Shown here piece by piece: positions 8,180-16,305 of a DNA stretch of 64,000 nt. The translations under genes were made by a program, and so were the position numbers. The DNA lies in the NCBI GenBank assembly GCA_021298815.1, contig JAJTHE010000006.1, positions 1 through 64,000 of the forward strand, written 5' to 3'. How positions within the stretch are numbered: the first letter of the stretch is position 1; each line of letters begins with the position of its first letter. Source of the DNA: Betaproteobacteria bacterium (GTDB lineage: Bacteria; Pseudomonadota; Gammaproteobacteria; Burkholderiales; CAIKXV01). A model generated the notes under the pieces. It saw only the letters and a program-made list of their open reading frames with translations. It searched no databases and was not told the DNA's origin.

Positions 8180-9808
8180 TCAGAAGTGGCGGGCCGCCGT
8201 GACCGGCTGTATCGACGGATCGAACCGCAGTTCTAGCAACGTCGGCCCGGGAACGCGGCCCGCAGTGCGATGCAGGAAGCGCTCGAGTTGCACCTCGGAA
8301 TCGCAACGTTCGAACGCCAGCCCGTGGAGTGTAGCGAGGCCGCTGAAATCGAGCACCGGCGGCTCGAGCGTGAACAGGCCGATCGGACCGCCGGCCAGTC
8401 GGCTGGCGGCCTCGTTGAGAGTGGCATAGCGGCGGTTGGACAGGACCACCACCAGCAGGCAGGCCCCGCGATTGGCTGCCGTCCACAGCGCCTCCGACGC
8501 GTACAGCGCGGAACCGTCGCCCACCACGGCCAGGACCTGCCGCCCGGGACAGGCGACCGCGCCGCCCACCGCCGCGGCCAGCGCCCAGCCGATGCCGCCG
8601 CTGCCGTTGATCAGGTACTCGCCGGCCTGCGCATCGATGAACTGGCGTACGTCGGACGTCGACAGTCCCGCCTCGTCGAACACGATCGCCCCGTGGAACG
8701 CCCGCAGCAGCGCGGCGACCGCGCGCGACGGATGGAACACCCCGTCCACCGCCGCCGGCAGTTCGACCGCCGGCAACCGGCGCGACGGAGCCGGCCGGCC
8801 AGCGCCGGTGCCAGCCGTCCCGCCGTCGCCCAGCAGCCGATGCAGGGCACCAAGCGATGCATCGAGGTCGGCCACCCGGGCGAGCTCGAACTCGCCGCCG
8901 GCGGCCAGCACGGCGGGGTCATGGCCGATCCACGCCTTGCGTTGCGGCAGGTCGGCCTCCGAATGCAGCGTCGTGCGGAAGTTGCGGAAGCCGACGAACA
9001 GGAGCGCATCGAACGAGCGCAGCCGTTCGCCAATCGCCACGAACCCTGGCGACAGGTATCCCGCATGGCTGTCCGAGGCGGTGTCGATCGGCAGCATCCC
9101 CGTGTAGGGCGCGCTGAACACCGGCGACCCGAGCGCCTCGGCGAGGCGGCGCAGCGCCCCCGACGCGCCCGCCCAGTGCACGTCCTCGCCAGCCACCAGC
9201 GCCGGTGCCTGCGCAGCGCGCAGGAAAGCGGCGAACGCGGCAGCATCGCCGGCGTCGAGCCCGGACAGGCGAGCGGGCCGCACGGCGACCGGGACCGTAT
9301 CGATGCCGGACTCCAGCAGGTCGGGCGGGCAGATCAGCGCCACCGGACCGGTGGGCGGCGTCAGCGCGGTGCGGATGGCCTGGTCCACCAGGAAGGCGAC
9401 GTCCCCGGTGCCGGCCAGCGTGTACACCGCCTTCACCACTGGCCGAACCATGCGCTCGAGCGGGCCGTGCAGGATCGGACCGGTGTGCAGGAAGCGGCGA
9501 TCCTGGGCGCCGACCAGCACCAGCAGCGGCGACTTCGCGATGCCCGCGGTGTAGAGGTTGCCCATGCCGTTGCCCAGTCCGGGCGCCACATGGAGGTTCA
9601 CCACGCCGAGGCCGCGTCCCAGCCGGGCCTGCGCGTCGGCCATCGGCACCGCCGAGACCTCGGACAATGCCACCACGTACGACAGGCCGGACGGCCCGCG
9701 GTCGCGGCAGGCGCGCACCAGCGGGATCTCGGTGGTGCCCGGGTTGCCGAACACGTGCCGCACCCCGTTCGCTTCCAGCGACTGCAGCAGGAACTCCGCG
9801 ACGTTCAT
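8180..9808 (-). CDS. ThDP-dependent 2-oxo-acid decarboxylase, benzoylformate decarboxylase-like
   Basis: A 542-residue ThDP enzyme. The N-terminus MNVAEFLLQSLEANGVRHVF leads into GNPGTTEIPLV, typical of benzoylformate decarboxylase (MdlC) relatives. The activating Glu is in VVALSEVSAVPMADAQ. The PP domain has VVGDGSALYASEALW and VVVLSNRRYATLNE. The start at 9806-9808 was chosen because the open frame upstream of it is not protein-like. Family knowledge suggests decarboxylation of an aryl or branched 2-oxo acid to an aldehyde; the substrate cannot be read from sequence. It stands alone, and the gene to its left on the same strand encodes a J-protein. The aldehyde dehydrogenase 1 kb away could take its product, but that is speculation. 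Confidence 0.85.
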   Translation of the reverse strand: MNVAEFLLQSLEANGVRHVFGNPGTTEIPLVRACRDRGPSGLSYVVALSEVSAVPMADAQARLGRGLGVVNLHVAPGLGNGMGNLYTAGIAKSPLLVLVGAQDRRFLHTGPILHGPLERMVRPVVKAVYTLAGTGDVAFLVDQAIRTALTPPTGPVALICPPDLLESGIDTVPVAVRPARLSGLDAGDAAAFAAFLRAAQAPALVAGEDVHWAGASGALRRLAEALGSPVFSAPYTGMLPIDTASDSHAGYLSPGFVAIGERLRSFDALLFVGFRNFRTTLHSEADLPQRKAWIGHDPAVLAAGGEFELARVADLDASLGALHRLLGDGGTAGTGAGRPAPSRRLPAVELPAAVDGVFHPSRAVAALLRAFHGAIVFDEAGLSTSDVRQFIDAQAGEYLINGSGGIGWALAAAVGGAVACPGRQVLAVVGDGSALYASEALWTAANRGACLLVVVLSNRRYATLNEAASRLAGGPIGLFTLEPPVLDFSGLATLHGLAFERCDSEVQLERFLHRTAGRVPGPTLLELRFDPSIQPVTAARHF

Positions 9809-9881
9809 CCCCGACCTCGCGCGGTCGCGCGTCGATGGCAGGCACCGGCTCAAGTTGCCGGCGGCCAGCCCGTTAATGCTG

Positions 9882-9904
9882 GTGGCACCCAGAGAACGTG
9901 CCAC
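9882..9904. repeat. Inverted repeat GTGGCAC-N9-GTGCCAC upstream of the chemoreceptor pseudogene
   Basis: A perfect 7-base inverted repeat with a 9-base spacer lies between the divergent decarboxylase (start 9808) and the chemoreceptor remnant (start 9939). It could be a regulator operator for either gene. There is no T-tract, so it is not an obvious terminator. Confidence 0.4.
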
Positions 9905-9938
9905 GCCCACTGCCCTTCTCCCGCAACGGAGCACCCGC

Positions 9939-10875
9939 ATGACCCTGCGATCCCAGGTCGCCGCCGGCTTTTCCGCGCTGCTCATTGTATCGCTCACTGC
10001 GTTCGCTGCCCTCTACTGATCGATCGACCGGGTGCAGCAGTCGATGGACGAGATCACAGGCACCCGGATACCGATGGTCGACGCGGCGAACGACATCATC
10101 AAGTCGATGTCGAGCAACTACATCGTCACCGCCAACCTGATCGGCCTCGGCGACGGCAGACAGGACGACACGTTCCGCGCCGAGATGAAGGCCACCTCGA
10201 CGACCGTCACCGAACGGTTCGGCACGCTCGAAGCGGGTACCGTCGACGACCGGGACAAGGCCCTGCTCGCAACCACCCTAGCCGCGCGCAAGGCCTGCAC
10301 CGACAGCCGCGCCGTCGCGCTGGAGAAGGCCGCGAAGGGCGACGCGGAAGGCGCGCCACATCTCCACCGTGGTCAGCACGATCCGCGACATCGCCGAGCA
10401 GACCAATCTGCTGTCGCTCAATGCGGCGATCCAGGCAGCCTGCGCAGGCGAAGCCGGCCGCGGCTTCGCAGTCGTCGCGGACGAGGTGGGTGCGCTCGCC
10501 GAACGCACTTCGCGCTCGACCTCCGAGATCTCGGCTGTCGTCGAGAAGATCCAGCTTGTCGCGCGCGACACGCAGGAGAAGATGGGGATGGTGGTCACCC
10601 AGGTCCATGCGGAAGAGAAGCGATCGGCGGAGCTGAGCAGCGCGATCGAGGGCATCTCCTCCGCCGTGGCACGCGTATCCGACGCGGTGGCCGAAATGAG
10701 CGGCTCGCTGGGCGAGCAGTCGATCGCCTACAACGCCATCGCGGCCAAGGTCGAGGAGATCGCCCAGATGAACGAACGCAGCAGCAGCACGGCGCGCCTG
10801 CTCTCCGCGCCGTCGCACGCACTGGACGAACTGCCCGGGCGGCTCGACCGTTCGAGCGCCGCGTTCTCGCTCTGA
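9939..10875 (+). pseudogene. Methyl-accepting chemotaxis protein remnant (nonsense, deletion, frameshift)
   Basis: The start MTLRSQVAAGFSALLIVSL is a typical first membrane segment of a chemoreceptor, but an in-frame TGA at 10017-10019 stops it after 26 residues. The same frame resumes directly after (SIDRVQQSMDEITGTRIPMV) as a four-helix sensor domain up to about 10355. The reading frame then changes, and the text jumps into the signalling hairpin ([36 protein letters not shown]), which runs to the stop at 10875. The second membrane segment, HAMP and the first methylation helix, some 200 residues in a normal receptor, are missing. Three separate lesions make this a decayed gene. It ends 7 bases from the convergent aldehyde dehydrogenase. 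Confidence 0.88.
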
Positions 10876-10882
10876 CCCGCGC

Positions 10883-12382
10883 TCAGCGCATCACGAACGG
10901 ATTGGGCACTTCCTTCGCGGTGGAGATCCAGACGCTCTTGGTCTGCAGGTACTCGTGGATCATGTCCTGGCCGTTCTCGCGTCCCAGTCCACTGCGCTTG
11001 TAGCCGCCGAACGGCGACAGGTAGGACACCGCGCGGTAGGTGTTCACCCAGACCGTGCCGGCGCGCAGGCGCTCGCTCATCGACAGCGCACGCCGGATGT
11101 CCTGCGTCCAGACGCCCGCCGCCAGGCCGAACTGCACGTCGTTGGCGATCTCGACCGCATGTTCCTCGTCGTCGAACGGGATCACCGACAGCACCGGCCC
11201 GAACACCTCTTCCTGCGCGATGCGCATCGCGTTCTTCACGCCCACGAAGATGGTCGGCTCGACGAACCAGCCCTCGCCGCATTCCGGGCGGATTGCCTTC
11301 GCGCCACCGAGCACCGGGATCGCCCCCTCGCCGCGCGCGATATCGATGTACTCGAGGATCTTGCGGAACTGGGGCTGGTTGGTGACCGGCCCGACCTGGG
11401 TGTCGAGGTCCATCGGGTTGCCCATGCGCGCGGTCTGCGCGAACGCGACCAGGCGCTCGACGAACTCGTCATGGATCGACCGCTGTACCAGCAGCCGCGA
11501 GCCGGCGATGCAGGTCTGCCCGGTAGCCGCGAAGATGCCGGCGATGACGCCCTTCACCGCGTTGTCGAGCTCGGCGTCGTCGAACACGATGTTCGGCGAC
11601 TTGCCGCCGAGTTCCATGCTGACCCGCTTGAGCCCCTTGGCCGCGCTCTGGTAGATGAGTTGGCCGGTGCGGTCGGAACCGGTGAAAGCGACCTTGGCCA
11701 CCTTCGGATGCTCGGTCAGCGGCGTACCGACGTCCGGGCCGAAGCCGGTCACCACGTTGACCACGCCGGGCGGGAAACCGGACTGTTCGACCAGCTTGAC
11801 GAATTCAAGGATAGATGCCGAGGTGTACTCGGACGGCTTGATCACCACCGTGTTGCCGGCGGCCAGCGCCGGCGCGAGCTTCCAGGCCGTGAGCAGCAGC
11901 GGCGAGTTCCAGGGCACGATCGCTGCGACCACGCCGAGCGGTTCGTGCCGGGTGAAGTTCAGCACGTCGGCCTTGTCGGTCGGGATCACCGCCCCTTCGA
12001 TCTTGTCCGCGAGGCCACCGTAGTAGCGGTACCAGTTGGCCATGTAGGCCGTCTGCCCGGCCATCTCGGACAGCAGCTTGCCATTGTCGCGCACCTCGAT
12101 GCCGGCCAGCCGCGGCGCTTCCGGCCCGATCAGGTCTGCCAGCTTCAGCAGCAGCGCGCCGCGCTGCGACGCATTGAGCTTCGGCCACGGACCGCTGGTG
12201 AATGCCCGGTGCGCCGCCTCGACCGCCTGGTCGACGTCGCGCGCATCGCCCTGCGCGACTATCGCCCACGGCTTCGCGGTGAACGGGTTGAAGGTCTCGA
12301 AGTACCGGTCGCTGGCCGGCGCCACCGACCGGCCGTCGATGTAATGGCGGTAGACCTTGAGTGTTTCCCCGCTGGTGTCCAT
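10883..12382 (-). CDS. NAD(P)-dependent aldehyde dehydrogenase
   Basis: A 499-residue full-length ALDH-superfamily enzyme that oxidises an aldehyde to the acid. The general base Glu257 is in MELGGKSPN, the nucleophile Cys291 is in GQTCIAGSR, and the coenzyme motif VAFTGSDRTGQ is present. The absence of a CoA-type signature favours a non-acylating enzyme. It begins 36 bases after the beta subunit of a ThDP decarboxylase, same strand, so the three genes 13659 to 10883 form one transcription unit. The context supports a 2-oxo acid to aldehyde to acid route. Confidence 0.95.
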   Translation of the reverse strand: MDTSGETLKVYRHYIDGRSVAPASDRYFETFNPFTAKPWAIVAQGDARDVDQAVEAAHRAFTSGPWPKLNASQRGALLLKLADLIGPEAPRLAGIEVRDNGKLLSEMAGQTAYMANWYRYYGGLADKIEGAVIPTDKADVLNFTRHEPLGVVAAIVPWNSPLLLTAWKLAPALAAGNTVVIKPSEYTSASILEFVKLVEQSGFPPGVVNVVTGFGPDVGTPLTEHPKVAKVAFTGSDRTGQLIYQSAAKGLKRVSMELGGKSPNIVFDDAELDNAVKGVIAGIFAATGQTCIAGSRLLVQRSIHDEFVERLVAFAQTARMGNPMDLDTQVGPVTNQPQFRKILEYIDIARGEGAIPVLGGAKAIRPECGEGWFVEPTIFVGVKNAMRIAQEEVFGPVLSVIPFDDEEHAVEIANDVQFGLAAGVWTQDIRRALSMSERLRAGTVWVNTYRAVSYLSPFGGYKRSGLGRENGQDMIHEYLQTKSVWISTAKEVPNPFVMR

Positions 12383-12418
12383 CGGCTGCCTTCCGCGCTG
12401 GCGGTGGGTTACGGAGGT

Positions 12419-13060
12419 TTACTGCGGCCGGGGTGCCGGCATCATCACCGGATGGGCCACCGCGGGCCCGAGCAGTGCATCCCGGAAACGGCTGCGGATG
12501 TAGGGACCGTCGCGCATCGGCAGCGTCATCGGCGGCTGCACCGGGCTCACCTTCAGGTCGACGAACACCGGGCCCGGGCCGTAGATCGCCTCGAGCGCCG
12601 CCGCGAATCCGTCCTGCCCGGTGACGCAGGTGGCGACCGGGAAGCCCGCAGCGCGTGCGATGCCTGCCAGGTCGACGCCGCGCCCGGTATGCGTCCCCTG
12701 CATGCCGGTCTCGACATAGTGTTCGTTGTCCATCACCACGATGGACAGGTTCACCGGCTTCTCGCAGGCGATCGTCGCCAGGCTGCCCAGCCCCATCAGC
12801 ATCTCGCCGTCGCCGGTGATGCACAGCACCCGCCGCGCCGGCTGCGCCAGCGCGAGGCCGCAGGCCACCATCGCGGCGCCGCCCATCCCGGCCCAGTTGT
12901 AGAAGTTCAGCGGACTGTCGCCGACCGAGAACACGTCGTAGCAGGTCGTGCCGAGGCCGGTGACCACCAGCGCGTCGCCGCGCCGGGCAAGGATCGACTC
13001 GACGAGGTCGCGGCGAAGCATCGGTGCCGCAGCGGTTGCAGGGGTGTTCGCGCTGGCCAT
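12419..13060 (-). CDS. ThDP decarboxylase beta subunit (sulfopyruvate/phosphonopyruvate decarboxylase type)
   Basis: A 213-residue protein that is only the PP-binding half of a ThDP enzyme: GMGGAAMVACGLALA, then GDGEMLMGLGSLATIA and VVMDNEHYVETG. Such halves occur in the split decarboxylases (ComE type of sulfopyruvate decarboxylase) and match the AepY-like C-terminal half of phosphonopyruvate decarboxylases. The ATG at 13058-13060 gives the longest plausible start; MLRRDL thirteen residues later is an alternative, and neither has a good ribosome-binding site. Its partner half lies 74 bases upstream on the same strand. The C-terminal Pro-rich tail is unusual. Confidence 0.88.
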   Translation of the reverse strand: MASANTPATAAAPMLRRDLVESILARRGDALVVTGLGTTCYDVFSVGDSPLNFYNWAGMGGAAMVACGLALAQPARRVLCITGDGEMLMGLGSLATIACEKPVNLSIVVMDNEHYVETGMQGTHTGRGVDLAGIARAAGFPVATCVTGQDGFAAALEAIYGPGPVFVDLKVSPVQPPMTLPMRDGPYIRSRFRDALLGPAVAHPVMMPAPRPQ

Positions 13061-13134
13061 GGAGGAATCCGTGTCGCTGCAGGTATCGGAGACCGCGGGG
13101 GTCTGCTTGTTCAGATGGCTGCTTGTTGCAGTAT

Positions 13135-13659
13135 CTACTTGTTCCAGTTCTTCGCGCCGATCGCCCGTTGCCCGATCAGCACCGCCACCGCACGGCCGGT
13201 GTTGAACGCCATGTGCGCGGCAGACCCGACGGTGGGCGCGATCTCGGCGGGCTGGTCGACGTGGTAGACCAGCGTGCCGACGCTCTCGAGCGCAGCCCGC
13301 GTGCCTTGCCCCATCGGCAGCTGCCACGGATTGAACTCGGCCCATTCGCCGCGCATGGTCACCAGCATCAGCAGCGGCACGCGCATCTCGATCGGCGCGG
13401 CCAGCATGTTGATCGTGTTGCCGACGCCGGACGACTGCATCAGCAGCACATGGCGATCGCCGCCGAGCCATGCACCGAGGCCCATCGCGACGCCCTCCTC
13501 CTCGGTGGTCAGCGACACCGTGTGCATCGCCGGGTTCGCCTGGCAGCGCTGGATCAGGCGGCTGTGCCCCGCGTCGGGCACGTACGACACCTGGCGGATG
13601 CCGGCTGCCTCGAGTTCTGCGTATACGTCGTCCGGCCAGCCGGAAGTCACTTCTGCCAC
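13135..13659 (-). CDS. ThDP decarboxylase alpha subunit (sulfopyruvate/phosphonopyruvate decarboxylase type)
   Basis: A 174-residue protein equal to the pyrimidine-binding half of a ThDP enzyme, of ComD type. It has VSYVPDAGHSRLIQ near the N-terminus, the activating glutamate in TTEEEGVAMGLGAWLGG, then VLLMQSSGVGN and the IGQRAIG end of the domain. It needs the beta subunit encoded downstream to form the active site at the interface. It is the first gene of the operon with the beta subunit and an aldehyde dehydrogenase, and a convincing promoter lies just upstream (13698-13727). The substrate may be sulfopyruvate, phosphonopyruvate or another 2-oxo acid; sequence alone cannot decide. Confidence 0.88.
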   Translation of the reverse strand: MAEVTSGWPDDVYAELEAAGIRQVSYVPDAGHSRLIQRCQANPAMHTVSLTTEEEGVAMGLGAWLGGDRHVLLMQSSGVGNTINMLAAPIEMRVPLLMLVTMRGEWAEFNPWQLPMGQGTRAALESVGTLVYHVDQPAEIAPTVGSAAHMAFNTGRAVAVLIGQRAIGAKNWNK

Positions 13660-13697
13660 ATTCGTTGTCCACTGGGAGGCGTGCGCCGCGAAGGACG

Positions 13698-13727
13698 ATC
13701 ATAGGATTCGCTGTCCCCGATGGTCAA
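13698..13727 (-). promoter_or_regulatory. Sigma-70-type promoter for the decarboxylase-ALDH operon
   Basis: On the minus strand TTGACC (plus 13722-13727) and TATGAT (plus 13698-13703) are separated by 18 bases, five of six matches to each consensus box. The predicted start of transcription is about 30 bases before the ATG of the alpha subunit at 13659. Confidence 0.6.
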
Positions 13728-13734
13728 GCGCGCC

Positions 13735-13740
13735 TATAAT
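13735..13740 (+). promoter_or_regulatory. -10 box TATAAT for the divergent acyl-CoA dehydrogenase operon
   Basis: A perfect TATAAT in very GC-rich sequence, about 100 bases before the ATG at 13844. The position 17 bases upstream (TGTCCC) is a poor -35, so an activator may be needed. Only about 8 bases separate it from the minus-strand -35 box, so the two operons probably share control. Confidence 0.45.
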
Positions 13741-13843
13741 CGAGGGCTGTCCTGATTCCCCCAGCCAAATACCCGGTCAGCGACCCGGCCGACGATCCGG
13801 ACACGATCCTCGGCGACCCTGCCCGGACCGGAGCCGACCGCCG

Positions 13844-15010
13844 ATGAACGCACCACGACCCGACGATACCCACCAGCCACTTCGCGAAGCCGTGCGCGAC
13901 CTGTGCGGCGCCTTCGATGGTGAATACTGGCGCCGCGTGGACGAAGAGCGTGGCTACCCCGAGGCGTTCATCAAGGCCCTCGAGGAGGCCGGCTGGCTGG
14001 GCGCGCTGATCCCCGAGCAATACGGCGGGTCCGGCGTGAGCCTCACCGAGGCGTCGATCATCCTGGAAGAGATCAACCATGCCGGAGGCAATTCCGGCTA
14101 CGTCCACGCGCAGATGTACACCATGGGCACCGTGCTTCGCCACGGCTCCGAGGAGCAGAAGCGCAAGTACCTGCCGGGCATCGCCTCCGGCAAGCTGCGC
14201 CTGCAGTCATTCGGCGTCACCGAGCCCTCCACCGGCACCGACACCACCAACCTGAAGACCACCGCGGTGCGCAAGGGCGACCGCTACGTCGTCAACGGCC
14301 AGAAGGTGTGGATCTCCCGGGTGCTCTACTCCGACCTGATGCTGCTGCTCGCGCGCACCACGCCGAAGGACCAGTGCAAGCGCAAGTCCGACGGGCTGTC
14401 CGTGTTCATGGTCGACCTGAAGCAGTCGATCGGCAACGGCCTGACGGTCAAGCCGATCCGCAACATGATGAACCACCAGACGAACGAACTGTTCTTCGAC
14501 AACCTCGAGGTGCCGACCGAGAACCTGATCGGCGAGGAAGGGCGCGGCTTCAAGTACATCCTCGACGGCATGAACGCCGAACGCCTGCTGATTGCCGCCG
14601 AATGCATCGGCGACGGGCACTGGTTCATCGAGAAGGCCACGCAATACTCGAAGGACCGTGTGGTGTTCAACCGTCCGATCGGCCAGAACCAGGGCATCCA
14701 GTTCCCGATCGCGCGCGCCCATGTCAACGTGGAGGCGGCCGACCTGATGCGCTTCAAGGGCTGCCAGATGTTCGATGCCGGCCTGCCCTGCGGCGCAGAG
14801 GCGAACATGGCCAAGCTGCTCGCCGCCGATGCATCCTGGGAGGCCGCGAATGTCTGCGTGCAGACCCATGGCGGCTTCGGCTTCGCGGCCGAGTACGACG
14901 TGGAGCGCAAGTTCCGCGAAACCAAGCTCTACCAGGTCGCCCCGATCTCGACCAACCTGATCCTCTCCTACATCGGCGAGCATGTGCTTGGCATGCCGCG
15001 CTCGTTCTGA
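13844..15010 (+). CDS. Acyl-CoA dehydrogenase
   Basis: A 388-residue FAD flavoprotein of the acyl-CoA dehydrogenase family, introducing an alpha-beta double bond into a CoA thioester. FAD and substrate blocks include FGVTEPSTGTDTTNLKT, the KVWISR segment, NRPIGQNQGIQFPIA and QTHGGFGFAAEYDVERKF. The usual catalytic loop with Glu (YEGTSE type) reads YQVAPISTN here, so the base is either elsewhere or the substrate class is atypical. I recall this variant from enzymes paired with CaiB-type transferases. The start at 13844 is where family similarity begins. It is the first gene of a six-gene unit; the CoA-transferase gene begins 14 bases downstream. Confidence 0.93.
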   Translation: MNAPRPDDTHQPLREAVRDLCGAFDGEYWRRVDEERGYPEAFIKALEEAGWLGALIPEQYGGSGVSLTEASIILEEINHAGGNSGYVHAQMYTMGTVLRHGSEEQKRKYLPGIASGKLRLQSFGVTEPSTGTDTTNLKTTAVRKGDRYVVNGQKVWISRVLYSDLMLLLARTTPKDQCKRKSDGLSVFMVDLKQSIGNGLTVKPIRNMMNHQTNELFFDNLEVPTENLIGEEGRGFKYILDGMNAERLLIAAECIGDGHWFIEKATQYSKDRVVFNRPIGQNQGIQFPIARAHVNVEAADLMRFKGCQMFDAGLPCGAEANMAKLLAADASWEAANVCVQTHGGFGFAAEYDVERKFRETKLYQVAPISTNLILSYIGEHVLGMPRSF

Positions 15011-15024
15011 ACGTCGGGCCACGA

Positions 15025-16242
15025 ATGGACAACGCAACCGCACAGGCGGCGACCGGCGCCGGCCGCCGTCCGCTGGAAGGCATCACGGTCGTGTCGATCG
15101 AACAGGCGGTGGCCGCACCGTTCGCCGCGCGCCAGCTCGGCGACCTCGGCGCGCGCGTGATCAAGGTCGAACGCCCGGACGGCGGCGACTTCGCGCGCGG
15201 TTACGACAAGGCGGTCGACGGGCAGTCGGCCTACTTCGTCTGGCTCAACCGCAACAAGGAATCCCTGTCCCTCGACCTCAAGCAGGAGGCCGCGCGCGAA
15301 GTGCTGCACCGGCTGGTCGACGGCGCCGACGTGTTCATCCAGAACCTCGCTCCGGGCGCGGTCGACCGGCTCGGATTCGGCGCGGCGGCGCTGCGCGCGA
15401 AGCATCCGCGACTGGTCGTGTGCGAGATATCCGGCTACGGCGCGACCGGGCCCTATGCCGACAAGAAGGCATATGACCTGCTGATCCAGAGCGAGTCCGG
15501 CGTGCTGTCGGTCACCGGCACCCCGGACACGCCGTGCAAGGTCGGCGTATCGATCGCCGACATTGCCACCGGCATGCATGCCTACTCGGCGATCCTCGCC
15601 GCACTGTACCGCCGCGAACGCGACGGCAGCGGCGCGCACATCGAGGTGCCGATGTTCGACTGCCTAGTCGAGTGGAACAGCCATCCGGTGTACTACACGC
15701 AGTACTCGGGCAATGCGCCGCGGCGCAGCGGGCCCGACCATGCGACGATCGTGCCCTACGGGAAGTTCGACTGCGCCGATGGCCGCAGCGTGATGCTCGG
15801 CCTGCAGAACGAGCGCGAATGGGCGGTGTTCTGCGACAAGGTGCTCGGCCAGCCCGGCCTCGCGCGCGACAGCCGGTACGACAGCAACACCAAGCGCACC
15901 GAACGGCGCGCCGAGATGATGGAGATCTTCCAGTCGGTGTTCTGCCGTATCACCGCCGCCGAACTGGTCGATCGGCTCGAGGCCGCCGGCATCGCCAACG
16001 GGCGCCTGAACACGCCGGCCGACGTCTGGGCACATCCGCAGCTCGAGGCGCGCGACCGCTGGCGCGCGGTCGCGCATCCGGGTGGCACGATGCGCGCGGT
16101 GCTGCCGCCGGCCGCGTTCGGCGATTTCGAGGCCGCGATGGCGCCGGTGCCGGCGCTCGCTGAACACACCGACCGGATCCTCGCCGAGCTGGGCTACGGC
16201 GCAGAATCCATCCGTTCGCTGCACGACACCCGCGCCGTCTGA
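15025..16242 (+). CDS. Class III CoA-transferase (CaiB/BaiF family)
   Basis: A 405-residue family III CoA-transferase, moving CoA between carboxylic acids by way of an enzyme-aspartyl anhydride. Seen are LEGITVVSIEQAVAAPFAAR at the start, GARVIKVERPDGGDFARGYD, WLNRNKESLSLDL, and GVSIADIATGMHAYSAILA, whose Asp is the expected nucleophile, then IEVPMFDCLVEW. It follows the acyl-CoA dehydrogenase by 14 bases, so the probable role is to activate the imported acid as a CoA ester for that dehydrogenase. Length is normal for the family. Confidence 0.95.
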   Translation: MDNATAQAATGAGRRPLEGITVVSIEQAVAAPFAARQLGDLGARVIKVERPDGGDFARGYDKAVDGQSAYFVWLNRNKESLSLDLKQEAAREVLHRLVDGADVFIQNLAPGAVDRLGFGAAALRAKHPRLVVCEISGYGATGPYADKKAYDLLIQSESGVLSVTGTPDTPCKVGVSIADIATGMHAYSAILAALYRRERDGSGAHIEVPMFDCLVEWNSHPVYYTQYSGNAPRRSGPDHATIVPYGKFDCADGRSVMLGLQNEREWAVFCDKVLGQPGLARDSRYDSNTKRTERRAEMMEIFQSVFCRITAAELVDRLEAAGIANGRLNTPADVWAHPQLEARDRWRAVAHPGGTMRAVLPPAAFGDFEAAMAPVPALAEHTDRILAELGYGAESIRSLHDTRAV

Positions 16243-16305
16243 GCGTGGCGCGCCGCCGCGCGCCGCGCACCCGCAAGCCAAGGCTCGAACAGGAGGAGAA
16301 AAGCG

